From contig JAFGGD010000054.1 in the NCBI GenBank assembly GCA_016930695.1, positions 62,001 through 126,000 of the forward strand: DNA of 64,000 nt, given 5' to 3'. This document shows positions 20,488-29,707 of the stretch, one piece after another. The notes beneath the pieces are model-generated. The model saw only the letters and a list, made by a program, of their open reading frames with translations, did no database searches and had not been told where the DNA came from. A program made the translations under genes and the position numbers. The stretch's first letter is position 1. The number at the start of each line of letters is the position of its first letter. Source of the DNA: Candidatus Eisenbacteria bacterium (GTDB lineage: Bacteria > Orphanbacterota > Orphanbacteria > Orphanbacterales > Orphanbacteraceae).

Positions 20488-22002
20488 CTACTCCTTCCCG
20501 AAACGCTCCTTGAATTGCTCGATCGCCAGGGTGAGCTCCTTCTCGTTCTCCTCGGTGATCGCCTTCTCCTTCGCGATCGACTCGAGCACGCCGGGGTGTT
20601 CTTCCCGGAGCGCCCGGAGCACCCCCTCTTCAAAGGCGCGGATTTTCTCCACCGGAACGCCGTCCAGATGTCCCTTGGTGCCGACGAAGATGATCGCCAC
20701 CTGCTCCGAAACCGGCATGGGCGCGTACTGGGGCTGCTTCAGGATCTCCACCATCCTCTCGCCCCGGTCGAGCTGCGCCTGCGTCGCCTTGTCCAGTTCC
20801 GTGCCGAGCTGGGCGAAGGCCTCCAATTCCCTGTACTGGGCCAGGTCGAGCCGGAGCGAGCCGGCCACCTGCCGCATCGCCTTCAGCTGCGCCTTGCCGC
20901 CCACGCGGGACACGGAGATCCCCACGTTGATCGCCGGCCGCACACCGGCGTAGAAGAGGTCGCCCTGCAGAAAGATCTGCCCGTCGGTGATGCTGATCAC
21001 GTTCGTCGGGATGTAGGCGGAGACGTCGCCCGCCTGGGTTTCGATGATCGGGAGCGCCGTGAGCGAACCGGCGCCGTTCTTTTCGGACAGCTTGACCGCC
21101 CGTTCCAGCAGCCGGGAGTGCAGGTAGAAGACGTCGCCCGGATAGGCCTCGCGTCCGGGCGGGCGGCGGAGCAGCAGGCTGAGCTGCCGGTACGCTTGGG
21201 CCTGCTTGGAAAGATCGTCGTAAACGACCAGGGTGTCGTTGTTGTGTTCATACATGAAGTATTCGGCCATGGCGCAACCGGCGTAGGGGGCGATGTACTG
21301 CATCGGCGCCGGATCGCTGGCGCCGGAGAACACCACCGTGGTGTACTCCATCGCGCCCGCCTCCCGGAGCCGCCTCACCACCCCCGCCACGGTGGACGCC
21401 TTCTGGCCGATCGCCACGTAGACGCAGATGACGTTCTGCCCCTTCTGATTGATGATGGTGTCGATGGCGATGGCGGTCTTCCCCGTCCCCCGGTCGCCGA
21501 TGATCAGCTCCCGCTGCCCCCGGCCGATGGGGATCATCGAATCGATCGCCTTGATGCCGGTCTGGAGAGGCTCCTTCACCGGCTGCCGAGCCACCACGCC
21601 GGGCGCGAGGAACTCGATGGGACGCCGCGCCTTCGACTCCACCTCGCCCTTGTCGTCCAGGGGCTGGCCGAGCGGGTTCACCACGCGGCCGATCACCGCG
21701 TCGCCCACCGGCACGTCCAGAATGCGGCCGGTGCAGCGCACCTCGTCCCCCTCGCTGATGTGGAGATAGTCGCCGAGGATCACCGCTCCGATGGAATCCT
21801 CCTCGAGGTTGAGGGCGAGGCCGTACACGTCGTTGCCGAAATCGAGCATCTCCCCCGACATGGCGGCGGGGAGGCCGTGCACGCGGGCGATCCCGTCGCC
21901 CACCTCGAGCACGGTGCCGACATCCTCGATCCGGACGTCCTCGTCGAAGCTCTGAATGCGTTTCTTGATCACCGAAGTGATCTCTTCCGGTCGTATCTTC
22001 AT
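20488..22002 (-). CDS. atpA: ATP synthase F1 subunit alpha
   Basis: 504 residues, normal length. This is the non-catalytic nucleotide-binding subunit. The Walker A sequence GDRGTGKTA, the [13 protein letters not shown] strand, the [30 protein letters not shown] segment and the [10 protein letters not shown] signature are present. An AGGTT ribosome site precedes the ATG. Only 6 bases separate it from atpH. Confidence 0.98.
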   Translation of the reverse strand: MKIRPEEITSVIKKRIQSFDEDVRIEDVGTVLEVGDGIARVHGLPAAMSGEMLDFGNDVYGLALNLEEDSIGAVILGDYLHISEGDEVRCTGRILDVPVGDAVIGRVVNPLGQPLDDKGEVESKARRPIEFLAPGVVARQPVKEPLQTGIKAIDSMIPIGRGQRELIIGDRGTGKTAIAIDTIINQKGQNVICVYVAIGQKASTVAGVVRRLREAGAMEYTTVVFSGASDPAPMQYIAPYAGCAMAEYFMYEHNNDTLVVYDDLSKQAQAYRQLSLLLRRPPGREAYPGDVFYLHSRLLERAVKLSEKNGAGSLTALPIIETQAGDVSAYIPTNVISITDGQIFLQGDLFYAGVRPAINVGISVSRVGGKAQLKAMRQVAGSLRLDLAQYRELEAFAQLGTELDKATQAQLDRGERMVEILKQPQYAPMPVSEQVAIIFVGTKGHLDGVPVEKIRAFEEGVLRALREEHPGVLESIAKEKAITEENEKELTLAIEQFKERFGKE

Positions 22003-22008
22003 GGGAAC

Positions 22009-22569
22009 CTAACTTTCTCGTTCTTCCGCGCCGCGGAGCATCTCCCTCCGCAGGCGGCGGATCCGTCTCCGCAGGCTGCCGTCCACCCGGTGATCGCCGT
22101 ATCGCAGCACCGCGCCGCCCAGGATTTCCGGGTCCGTGCGCCGCTCCAACACCATCTCCCGGCCGATCCGCTCCGAAAAGAGCGCGGCGATCCGCGCCGT
22201 CGTCTCCTCGTCCACCGGCTTTGCGGTGATGAGCGTGCCCCGGACGCGGCCGCTCTCCTCGTCCCACATTTCCTCGAAAGCGCTCAGCACGCGCCCGAGA
22301 AACATTTGGCGGTTCTTTTCGATCAGAAGGAACACGAGGTTGCGGAGGTCGGGCGAGACTTCGTCGCCGAACACTCCGCCGAAGATCTCCCGCTTCCGCA
22401 CCGGATCCAGGCGGGGGGATTCGAGCAGGGCGGCCATGCGCGGTTCCTCGTCCAGGGCCCGGCGAACCGCCCGCACTTCGGCGAGCCGCTCCTCCGCGGC
22501 GTTCCCCTCCTTCGCAAGCTCCAGGAGGGCGCCGGCGTACACCCGCGCGATCGCTCCCGCCTGCTCCAT
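22009..22569 (-). CDS. atpH: ATP synthase F1 subunit delta
   Basis: 186 residues. This is the peripheral-stalk connector. The N-terminal helical bundle (IARVYAGALLELAKEG) and the C-terminal VDGSLRRRIRRLRREM are family-like; normal length. The ATG at 22569 overlaps the atpF stop as TGATG; a GTG one codon upstream (22570-22572) is an alternative start. The overlap implies translational coupling. Confidence 0.93.
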   Translation of the reverse strand: MEQAGAIARVYAGALLELAKEGNAAEERLAEVRAVRRALDEEPRMAALLESPRLDPVRKREIFGGVFGDEVSPDLRNLVFLLIEKNRQMFLGRVLSAFEEMWDEESGRVRGTLITAKPVDEETTARIAALFSERIGREMVLERRTDPEILGGAVLRYGDHRVDGSLRRRIRRLRREMLRGAEERES

Positions 22570-23081
22570 CACGAGACGTCCTTCCCCGGTTCCTTCGCGG
22601 TCCGAGCGATGAACTCCTCCACCATCCGCCGGTGGTCGTCGTCGTCCATGGCTCTTTCCATCAGCCGGGTAGCCGCTTCGAGGGCGATGTCCACCGCTTC
22701 GCGGCGGACCCGTTCGATCGCCAGACCCTCTTCACGGCCGATCTCGGAGCGGGCGCGTTCGATCATCTCTTCCGCCTCGGCGCGGGCGCGCTCGGCGATC
22801 TCCTCGCTCCGCTTCTCCGCTTCCGCCTTCGCCCGGGCATTCATCGCCCGGACCTCCTCGCGGGCCGCGTCCAAAGCCTTCTTCTGTTCCTCGAGGAGCC
22901 GCGCGGACTCGTCCCGCGAACGCTCCGCCGACTCGATGGCGCCGGCGATCCTCTCCTCCCGGCGCTCCAGCGCCCTCAGGATCGGCCCCCAGGCGAACCA
23001 CCGGAGGAGGATCACGAAGAGAAGAAAGCTCACGATCGTCCAGATCGCCAACCCCGGGCTGATGTTCAGCAGATTATCCAT
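22569..23081 (-). CDS. atpF: ATP synthase Fo subunit b
   Basis: 170 residues. One N-terminal membrane helix (IWTIVSFLLFVILLRWFAW) is followed by a long charged coiled coil ending in a helical tail, typical of the b stator subunit. Only one b gene is present, with no b', so the stator is presumably a homodimer. The stop overlaps the atpH start. Confidence 0.95.
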   Translation of the reverse strand: MDNLLNISPGLAIWTIVSFLLFVILLRWFAWGPILRALERREERIAGAIESAERSRDESARLLEEQKKALDAAREEVRAMNARAKAEAEKRSEEIAERARAEAEEMIERARSEIGREEGLAIERVRREAVDIALEAATRLMERAMDDDDHRRMVEEFIARTAKEPGKDVS

Positions 23082-23103
23082 GCCGTCCTCGCCGGTTCGT
23101 TCC

Positions 23104-23328
23104 TTACGCCGACTTGGTCGCCAGCAGCATGCAGATCACGAGGGAAAAGAACGCGACGCCCTCGATCAGCGCGGCGGCGATGATCATCGAGGTCCGCAGA
23201 TCGCCGGCCGCCTCCGGCTGCCGCCCCATGCTCTCCAGGGCGGCCGTCGCCAGCCTCGCGATCCCATAGCCCGCGCCGAACACGGTAATGCCGGCGCCGA
23301 AACCCGCGGCGAGAAATCCGAGATCCAT
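23104..23328 (-). CDS. atpE: ATP synthase Fo subunit c
   Basis: 74 residues forming two membrane helices around a MGRQPEA polar loop; this is the rotor ring subunit. The ion-carrying Glu lies in the second helix (ALIEGVAFFS). The residue after Glu is Gly and not Ser/Thr, which fits a proton-type rather than a sodium-type ring; this is inferred from known sodium-binding patterns. AGGACG precedes the ATG. The first helix is rich in Gly (AAGFGAGITVFGAGYGI), as in most c subunits. Confidence 0.95.
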   Translation of the reverse strand: MDLGFLAAGFGAGITVFGAGYGIARLATAALESMGRQPEAAGDLRTSMIIAAALIEGVAFFSLVICMLLATKSA

Positions 23329-23411
23329 CTTTTTCGTCCTCCTGTCCTTTTCCGTTTCGCTCCGGTCGCTCCGGACTCTTTGTCGAAACGAGAAGCCCCA
23401 CTTCCCCTCCG

Positions 23412-24281
23412 TCAATGCTCCGGATGGATCGCCATGTTGACGAAGAGGACCGTGAGGAACGTGAAAATATATGCCTGTAAAAAAGCCACGAACAGCTCCA
23501 ATGCGTCGATGAACAGCACGAAGGCCACCGCCGGCACCGCCACGGCGACCGCACGAAAGAGAAAGATCAGGCCGAAGAGGCTGAGGATCACCACGTGCCC
23601 CGCGGTCATGTTGGCGAAGAGCCGGATGGTGAGCGCGAAAGGTTTGATGAAATGGCCGACGATCTCGATGGGGATCATGATGGGAAGCAGGAAGATCGGC
23701 ATGCCGGGCGGCACGATGTTCCTGATGTATTCACCGGCCCCCTGCTCGCGGATGCCGCTCGTCTGAATCACCAGGAAGGAAAGGAGGGCCAGGCCGCCGG
23801 TGACGGCGATGTTTGCGGTGGCGGTCGCCATGAACGGCACCAGGCCGAGTATGTTGCAGAAGAGGATGAAGAAAAAGAGCGAGAGAAAGTAGGGCGTGTA
23901 GCGCCGGCCCGCTTTCTTCCCCATTACGTCGTAGACCATGTCGTCGCGAACGAAGAGCACCATCGATTCGAGAAGGTTGACGAAGGTCCCCCGGGGGACG
24001 TCGCTCCGGCGGAGCCGCCGCGCGATGAGGACGAAGAAACCGAGCGCGAGCGCGCCGGCGATCCACATCATCAGAACCGCTTTGGTGATGGAGAGATCGA
24101 CGGCGACGCCGCCGACATGGAAGGTGGGAAGCGGCACCAGCACCTGGTCCTGGAGATGGTGGAACACGTGGACGAAGTCGAAGTGCTCCGCCGCGTGCCC
24201 GGCGCCTTGCGCCGCCTGCTCGGCGTGACCGGCTTGCTGGACCGTCTCTTCGGCGGCGCCCGCCGCCCCGTGTCCGGACAT
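23412..24281 (-). CDS. atpB: ATP synthase Fo subunit a
   Basis: 289 residues. This is the stator membrane subunit that forms the ion half-channels. The essential Arg is in FALTIRLFANMTAGH, and the downstream helix ELFVAFLQAYIFTFL carries the conserved Glu/Gln positions. The N-terminal 45 residues before the first helix are unusually rich in Ala and His (six or more His, for example HAEHFDFVHVFHH), longer than in E. coli. It precedes atpE by about 80 bases. Confidence 0.96.
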   Translation of the reverse strand: MSGHGAAGAAEETVQQAGHAEQAAQGAGHAAEHFDFVHVFHHLQDQVLVPLPTFHVGGVAVDLSITKAVLMMWIAGALALGFFVLIARRLRRSDVPRGTFVNLLESMVLFVRDDMVYDVMGKKAGRRYTPYFLSLFFFILFCNILGLVPFMATATANIAVTGGLALLSFLVIQTSGIREQGAGEYIRNIVPPGMPIFLLPIMIPIEIVGHFIKPFALTIRLFANMTAGHVVILSLFGLIFLFRAVAVAVPAVAFVLFIDALELFVAFLQAYIFTFLTVLFVNMAIHPEH

Positions 24282-24284
24282 GGC

Positions 24285-24737
24285 CTAGCCGTTCTCCTCT
24301 CCGCGGCCCGGGTCGCGCGTGCGCTTGACGCGCACCGATCCGTCGCGGACCACGCTGTACACCTCGATGGCGGTGAGCGGAAGGAACGCCGCCAGGATCG
24401 CCACCGCCGTCCCCCGCCCGTCCAGGGCCGGGTGGGCGAAGGCGAAGGCGATCGCCGCCGCGAACAGCAAGAACCTCGCGGCGATCCCGCCGACAAACCC
24501 CGCCAGGAAGTTTTTCGCCGTTCCGGCGAGGGCGCGGCGCATCATGAAGTAGCTGCCGATCACGCCGGCGAGACAGACCGCGAGCCCGAAAAGGAGCGTG
24601 GCGTTCGGCCCGGGCGCGATCCGCGCGGCGAAGAGCGGACGGAGCACCGCGAAGAGCGCCGCCGCCGCCGCGATCGTTCCGATCAGAAAAAGCCGGGTCG
24701 ACCCGGCCGAGTCGCGCCTCGCGCTCGAGGTTGCCAT
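24285..24737 (-). CDS. Four-helix membrane protein in the atpI position
   Basis: 150 residues with about four hydrophobic helices (FLIGTIAAAAALFAVL, ATLLFGLAVCLAGVIGSYF, FLAGFVGGIAARFLLFAAAIAFAF, AVAILAAFLPLTAIEVYSVV) and a basic C-terminus. It sits between the AtpZ/AtpI-like gene and atpB, only 3 bases before atpB, where many operons carry atpI or a second small assembly protein. The helix count and FVGGIAARFLLF segment fit the subunit-I-like group; sequence identity to AtpI cannot be judged. Likely involved in Fo assembly or ion supply. Confidence 0.6.
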   Translation of the reverse strand: MATSSARRDSAGSTRLFLIGTIAAAAALFAVLRPLFAARIAPGPNATLLFGLAVCLAGVIGSYFMMRRALAGTAKNFLAGFVGGIAARFLLFAAAIAFAFAHPALDGRGTAVAILAAFLPLTAIEVYSVVRDGSVRVKRTRDPGRGEENG

Positions 24738-24821
24738 CCGTTCCCTGCGCGTTGGGGTCCGCGGCGGCCGGAGAGGGATTTCCGCCGCCCGCGGGACGGA
24801 CGCGGCCGGTCCTGCCGGTCC

Positions 24822-25124
24822 TTACCGCCGCCCGCCGTTCCCTTCCCGCTTTCGCCTGCGCTCTCCGGCGGTCAACTCCCTATAGAGATAAACGAAGCCG
24901 CCGAAGCCGCCCACAAATGTTCCGATCAGGGTGAAGAGCGGCAGCGTGCCGATCCACCCGTCCAGCCTGTACCCGCCGTAAAGGAAGAGAAGCGTCGAGG
25001 CGGCGAGGGTCGCGCCGAGGTGCATGTAACGCCCCGCCGCGGCTTCCGTTCGCTGCGCCCCCTTGAGGGCGCTGAGGCCCTTCCGGAGCTTTCCGGTCCG
25101 GTCCCGGTCTCTCTTCTCTTCCAT
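24822..25124 (-). CDS. atpZ: AtpZ/AtpI family small membrane protein
   Basis: 100 residues. A charged N-terminus is followed by two membrane helices: AAAGRYMHLGATLAASTLLFLYGGYRLDGWIGTLP, then FTLIGTFVGGFGGFVYLYREL. The GxxxDxxxGTxP-like turn between helices and the FxLIGxxxGxxGGFxYLY pattern are typical of AtpZ/AtpI family proteins encoded at the head of F-type operons. Thought to help c-ring assembly or magnesium/calcium supply. First gene of the atp operon here, 149 bases after the FG-GAP gene on the same strand. Confidence 0.85.
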   Translation of the reverse strand: MEEKRDRDRTGKLRKGLSALKGAQRTEAAAGRYMHLGATLAASTLLFLYGGYRLDGWIGTLPLFTLIGTFVGGFGGFVYLYRELTAGERRRKREGNGGRR

Positions 25125-25273
25125 TCACACGTCCCGAGTTTCGAGTTTCCCCGGCGCCGCCCGTGAAGGCAAGGGAAAACCGCCACGGGAGGCGGCGGGG
25201 CGGCCGGCGGAGCGGCTTCGAACCGCGCGGGGATCCGAGGGCGCGCGAGAGAGGGGCGGCCGGCGGCCGGCGG

Positions 25274-26452
25274 TCAGTACATCCGCCGGTCGTCGAGAAC
25301 GAAGAGCGGGAAAAGAAGGAGCTTCTCCCCGGCGACGACGAGGAACGGCTGGTCCACGCCGCGGAAACAGCCGAGCCGCGCGTCGTGGAGCCGAGGGTCC
25401 ACGTCACGCATCTGCTCCAGCACGCGCACCTCGCCCGCCCAATCGACCAGGTGGGCCACCCATCTCTCGGCGCCGCGTTCCACCATGAGGAAGTAGGAGG
25501 CGCCCGTTTCGCCGGCGCTCAAGACGTCAGCCGCCACCGGCCGACGGCCGCCGTCGACGGCTGCGAACCGCCGAAAACCGAACCGGCTCTCCGGATCCCG
25601 GCGGAAGAAGAGCGCTCCGCCCTTGAGCCCGCTGGTAACGACGAAATAGGGAGTTCTCTCCTCGCCGAGCCATCCGATCGCGATGGCGTTCGGCGCGCGC
25701 CCGGTGCGGACCTCTTGGTAGCGGCGCTCCATCCGCCCCTCATCATCGCCTATCACGGTGACGACCAGGTCGTACTTCTGCGCGGTCACGGCGAGATCAT
25801 CGCGGCGGCCGTCGCCGTCCAGGTCGCCCGCGGCGATCGCCGAGGGACGCGGCTCCGGGCGCCCCGGCTCGCGGAGGTCGATCGTCTCCCGGTGGAAGGC
25901 GCCGTCTCTCCAGACGATCAGCGTCGCGTCCTGGGATTGTTGATTCGCCGCCGCGACGAATGGCGTCCGCTCCTCCTTGTCGAGGTAGCCGACGGCGATG
26001 TCGACCGGGTCGTCGCCGGTCGGGAATGAGGGGAATCGGACGGCGAGGGAGCCCTCTTCACCCGGAAAGAGGAGGTCGATCCGGCCGAGGGAGGGATTCA
26101 ACGCGGCGAGGAAGGGTTCGGGCGGAGCGCCGTCCGCGCCGCCGAGGCGGCCGAACTCCAGGCGGGTCACGCCGTGTTCCAGCGCGATATCGCCGGCGCG
26201 CGTGAACGCGCCTTCGCCGTCGCCGAGGCAGAGAACGACGACTCCGTACTTGGGATAGGAGGCGGCGACGTCCGCCGCGCCGTCGCCGTTCCAGTCGCCC
26301 ACCGCCACGCCCCCCGGCTCGAAGCCGCTCCCGCAGAAGCCCTCCATGCCGATCGGGCCGGTGCGCAGCTCCGCGCGCGCCGCCGGCGCCGCCGCGAGAA
26401 ACCCAATCAGAGCGATTCCCGTGATGCCGATCGCCGTGTGTCGTCCGCGCAA
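25274..26452 (-). CDS. Exported FG-GAP/VCBS-repeat beta-propeller protein
   Basis: 392 residues with a signal peptide (IALIGFLAAAPAARA). Calcium-loop motifs of the FG-GAP/VCBS type occur at VGDWNGDGAADVAAS and AGDLDGDGRRDDLAVT, with less perfect copies at IAVGYLDKEERTPFVAA and IAIGWLGEERTPYFVVT, so about six to seven propeller blades are likely. Integrin-alpha-like propellers of this kind often bind calcium and act extracellularly. No enzyme motif is visible. It lies directly upstream of the atp operon on the same strand but is unlikely to be functionally linked. Confidence 0.75.
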   Translation of the reverse strand: MRGRHTAIGITGIALIGFLAAAPAARAELRTGPIGMEGFCGSGFEPGGVAVGDWNGDGAADVAASYPKYGVVVLCLGDGEGAFTRAGDIALEHGVTRLEFGRLGGADGAPPEPFLAALNPSLGRIDLLFPGEEGSLAVRFPSFPTGDDPVDIAVGYLDKEERTPFVAAANQQSQDATLIVWRDGAFHRETIDLREPGRPEPRPSAIAAGDLDGDGRRDDLAVTAQKYDLVVTVIGDDEGRMERRYQEVRTGRAPNAIAIGWLGEERTPYFVVTSGLKGGALFFRRDPESRFGFRRFAAVDGGRRPVAADVLSAGETGASYFLMVERGAERWVAHLVDWAGEVRVLEQMRDVDPRLHDARLGCFRGVDQPFLVVAGEKLLLFPLFVLDDRRMY

Positions 26453-26697
26453 AACCCGCTCCCTCCCCGCGCGCCCGGCCCGCCGGGCCGGCGCCTCGCG
26501 ATTCGCGTTCCGGTGCCGTGTGTTTTCCGGTTTCTATTGTAACCCGGCCGGGAGATTCGGAAAAGAGATCGTAATGTCCCTCTCGCGCGCGCTCGCGATT
26601 GATGCGATCCATCCCGTTCCTCTCGAAAACCGGTTGCGCGCACGGGCGATCGGGGCGATCATCGCGGGGGAGCCGCCACGACAGGAGAATCGACGGA

Positions 26698-27906
26698 ATG
26701 CCCGTTCACGACTCGAAAGAGTTTTACCGCAAGCTGGACACGCTCATCTCCAAGATCGAGATGGGTCCGGGAACGGACCGCCGCGAGCTGCTCACCAACG
26801 TGATCCGCGAACTGGTGGAGAGATTCGGCACCGAACTCTCGATCCGGAACGGCCGCCTCTATGAGGTGCAGGGGAGCGAGTTGGTCCTCATCTGGGAGCT
26901 GGGGACGAAACGAAACGAGAGCGACTCTCTCGGCGTCTCCATGGATTACGAGCCGGTGCGGCTTCTCTTCAAGCACCGCTGTTATCTCTTCGACCGCTCC
27001 ACCCCCGGCCTCGATCCGGATTTCGAGAACCGGATCAGCGGCGGGACGAGTTCGGTCGCGATCGTGGTCGGTCGCGAGACGGAGCACGTGCTCGCCTTCG
27101 GTCTCGTCGACGGTTGGGAGCGCGAGAGCATCGAGTTCGGACTGAACACGGTTCGTAACGTGCTGAATCACACTTTGGAGACGGCCTATCTGGAGGCGGA
27201 CCTCGCGGAGACGCGGCTGATCCAGCGCTCGCTCTTTCCGGCGAGCTTCCCCGATTTCCCCGGCTACGATCTGGCGGCGCGGGTGCTGACCGCCGAGTCG
27301 GTGGGCGGGGACTACTATGACTTCATCCCCCTCGACTCGGACGTTCTGGGCATCGCCACCGGCGACGCGAGCGGCCACGGCCTTCCGGCGGCGCTTCTGG
27401 TGCGGGACGTAGTGACCGGCCTCCGGATGGGCGTCGAGAAAGACATGAAGATCACCCCCACGCTCCGCAAACTGAACCAGGTGATCCACCGCTCCACGCT
27501 ATCCACGAAGTTCGTGTCGCTTTTTTACGGCGAGCTGGAGGACAACGGCAACCTGATGTACGTGAACGCCGGCCACATCGCCCCCTTCGTGCTGCAGGAG
27601 CGCGGCGAGTTCCGCCTCGAGGTGGGCGGATCGGTGCTCGGGCCGCTGCCGGAGATCCGCTTCAAACGGGGCTTCATGCACCTCGACAGAGGGGGCGTCC
27701 TGGTGGCGGTGAGCGACGGGATCGTGGAACGCGTCAACCCGTCGGACGAGGAGTTCGGCGAGGACCGCGTTTGGGAGATCATCCGCTCCCACCGGAATTG
27801 CTCCGCCGTCGATCTCGTCGAGGCGATCTTCGAGGCGTCGCGCTCCCACGGCATCGGGCGCTGGCAGGACGACGCCACCGTGGTGGTGGTGAAACGCGCG
27901 CCGTAG
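26698..27906 (+). CDS. GAF-SpoIIE serine phosphatase (RsbU-like)
   Basis: 402 residues from an ATG with AGGAG 10 bases upstream. Residues about 15-165 form a GAF-like sensor. Residues about 185-400 form a PP2C/SpoIIE domain with the metal-binding motifs GGDYYDF, TGDASGHGLPAALL, VSDGIVERVN and WQDDATVVVV. Such enzymes dephosphorylate anti-sigma-factor antagonists in partner-switching pathways. No STAS or RsbW-like anti-sigma partner is adjacent. It is 9 bases upstream of the phospholipase-D-like gene and probably co-transcribed with it. Confidence 0.85.
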   Translation: MPVHDSKEFYRKLDTLISKIEMGPGTDRRELLTNVIRELVERFGTELSIRNGRLYEVQGSELVLIWELGTKRNESDSLGVSMDYEPVRLLFKHRCYLFDRSTPGLDPDFENRISGGTSSVAIVVGRETEHVLAFGLVDGWERESIEFGLNTVRNVLNHTLETAYLEADLAETRLIQRSLFPASFPDFPGYDLAARVLTAESVGGDYYDFIPLDSDVLGIATGDASGHGLPAALLVRDVVTGLRMGVEKDMKITPTLRKLNQVIHRSTLSTKFVSLFYGELEDNGNLMYVNAGHIAPFVLQERGEFRLEVGGSVLGPLPEIRFKRGFMHLDRGGVLVAVSDGIVERVNPSDEEFGEDRVWEIIRSHRNCSAVDLVEAIFEASRSHGIGRWQDDATVVVVKRAP

Positions 27907-27915
27907 GGGGGGGCG

Positions 27916-28440
27916 ATGACCGACCACCCCGCCATCGAGTTCATCCAAAACGAAGATCACTACGCCCGCGTCGTCGAAGAGGGGGTCCTCGCGGCGCGCC
28001 GTTCCCTCCACATCGCCACGGCCAACCTCAAAAACCTTCATGTCATAAGGGGTCGGAAATCGCGCTCCATCGTCGATATCTTCGCCGATCTGGTCGACCG
28101 GGGCGTGGCGATCCGCGTTCTTCACGGAGCGCGCCCCTCAAGCCCCTTCGCCGAATCCCTCGCCTCTCATTCCACCCTCGCCCGCGACGAACGCTTCGAG
28201 ATGCTCTTCTGCCCCCGCACCCACTTCAAGATGATCCTCGTCGACGACTCTCTCCTCTACGCGGGAAGCGCCAACCTCACCGGCGCCGGCCTCGGCGCCA
28301 AATCCCCGGCGCGCCGCAACTTCGAGACCGGCTTCCTCACCACCGACCCCGAGATGATTGCTCCCTATCGCGATCTCTTCACGAGAATCTGGAGCGGTGA
28401 GTTCTGCGAGGAGTGCGGCCGGCGCGAGCACTGCGAGTAG
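27916..28440 (+). CDS. Phospholipase D-like protein with one HKD motif
   Basis: 174 residues. One HKD motif, HFKMILVDDSLLYAGSANLTGAG, lies around residues 100-125 and is preceded by LHIATANLKN, as in single-HKD PLD-family nucleases and lipases that dimerise for activity. The C-terminus ends in a small Cys/His cluster (CEECGRREHCE) that might bind zinc. No signal peptide, so it is probably cytoplasmic. It could act as a nuclease or phosphodiesterase; the substrate is unknown. It follows the SpoIIE phosphatase by 9 bases. Confidence 0.8.
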   Translation: MTDHPAIEFIQNEDHYARVVEEGVLAARRSLHIATANLKNLHVIRGRKSRSIVDIFADLVDRGVAIRVLHGARPSSPFAESLASHSTLARDERFEMLFCPRTHFKMILVDDSLLYAGSANLTGAGLGAKSPARRNFETGFLTTDPEMIAPYRDLFTRIWSGEFCEECGRREHCE

Positions 28441-28743
28441 GGGTTTGCCGCAGTCCTTTCTTTCTTCTCCTCCTCCGGTTCGAATATTCCGACGGGAGAG
28501 AAAGAGTGACTTTCGTAGAGACACGGAGAGAGAAAAGGGATTCGGGCGCAAAATCCCCCCCGTTCCGATATAGAAACGGGAGACGGGCGGTGTGAGGGTT
28601 CGGTTCACCCTCTTTCGCCCTGCGCTTCGTTTGACTGGCTTCAATGGACGCGGAGGTCTCGGATTTTCTTTCCGTGAGCGCCGCGCACGGTATATGGCCG
28701 GTGTCACAAAGTGACGTTGCCATTTACGCGGGGCGTCTTCTCC
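28441..28743. other. Non-coding gap at the left edge of the low-GC island
   Basis: About 300 bases between convergent genes. Two small inverted repeats are visible: 28559-28564 with 28575-28580, and 28594-28599 with 28607-28612 followed by TTT, possibly a weak terminator for the PLD gene. No gene, tRNA or long repeat was seen. Confidence 0.4.
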
Positions 28744-29658
28744 CTACGCCGTTCTCCGGAAGATCTCATATCGTGCCGCAAGGTAGTCTGGGTTGGGCCG
28801 CCATTCCGGGCGACGGGGGGTAAAGATTTCCTCTCCATGAATATCCTGCAGACCGTGTCGGAGCATGGGGCCGTCCTCTTCCTCGAGAATGTCGGTCCGG
28901 ATCTCGACGCGGTGATCGGGTCGGATGCCGAGGACATTCCTATCGAATGCGGCGTGGTGTATTTTGCAGAGTGCGAGGCCGTTACTGATGAGCGGCTCCC
29001 CACGAGGATCCCGATCCGGGAGGATGTGGGCAGCGTCCAGTAGCTCTTGATGCCGTAGGCGGCAAATCGCGCAACTTTCCCGGTATGCGTTCAGCACACG
29101 GCGGCGGAATCCCTGCTGGTGCATCCGTCTCTGCGAGACGACCGTGATGTACCGGCGGCGCTCCTCCGTGGCGGCCTCAGCGACACCTTTGAGGTCGGTG
29201 TGGAAGGCGTTGCCCGCGTCGTCGACGCGGATGGTGAAACAGAGGTTCTTCGGATCGTCGCCGACGATAAAGACCGGCCAGAAAGGGAGATATTCCCCGC
29301 GGATTACGCCGTACAGATAGATAAGCGGGAACTGGTGTTTCCAGGCGAGTCGAAGTCCGACGTTGTCGTGATGATCGGGATCCGTACCGCGGTAGCGATA
29401 TCGGATCGTCCCTTCGTCGTCGATCCTGTCGTCGTAAGGCCTCGGCTTGCCCGGCACGATCGGCGCAGTGCGGATCGTCAGGGGAATTCTCGGCAACACC
29501 GCCGGCTTGAAGATACCCTGCGGTCCTAGCAGAGGAACCCGCCTATTTTCGAACTCGAATCCGCGGCTGAGGATCCGGTGGGGCAGTACTTCGCCGTGCA
29601 GGGCCGTTTGTTCCTTCAAAAACTCGAACGCCGCGAGTCTGACTTCGGAACGATCCAA
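28744..29658 (-). CDS. HNH restriction-type endonuclease with SRA-like N-terminal domain
   Basis: 304 residues from a TTG start preceded by AGGGGG. The C-terminal third is an HNH nuclease: the zinc pair C196-C199 (CAIC), DAAHILPD with H211, then N226 and H234-H235 in LISNGLALCKIHHAAFDRN. The N-terminal 170 residues carry segments (GIFKPAVLPRIPLTIRTA; RYRYRGTDPDHHDNVGLR; LIYLYGVIRGEYLPFWPVFIVGDDP) typical of predicted restriction endonucleases that fuse an SRA-like DNA-base reader to HNH. It probably cuts modified or foreign DNA. It lies 49 bases downstream of a second HNH gene on the same strand, in a lower-GC region that suggests transfer. Confidence 0.75.
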   Translation of the reverse strand: MDRSEVRLAAFEFLKEQTALHGEVLPHRILSRGFEFENRRVPLLGPQGIFKPAVLPRIPLTIRTAPIVPGKPRPYDDRIDDEGTIRYRYRGTDPDHHDNVGLRLAWKHQFPLIYLYGVIRGEYLPFWPVFIVGDDPKNLCFTIRVDDAGNAFHTDLKGVAEAATEERRRYITVVSQRRMHQQGFRRRVLNAYRESCAICRLRHQELLDAAHILPDRDPRGEPLISNGLALCKIHHAAFDRNVLGIRPDHRVEIRTDILEEEDGPMLRHGLQDIHGEEIFTPRRPEWRPNPDYLAARYEIFRRTA

Positions 29659-29707
29659 GGCGTACCCCCTGCCGAAAGGAAAAGCTCTTTATAAATCGAT
29701 GCGTGCG

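Noticed and set aside
26599-26697. Earlier start for the SpoIIE phosphatase
   Set aside because: The extension is compositionally odd; the ATG at 26698 has AGGAG and gives a normal start.
28477-28490. GGTTCGAATATTCC, like a tRNA T-arm
   Set aside because: No acceptor, D or anticodon arms could be folded around it.
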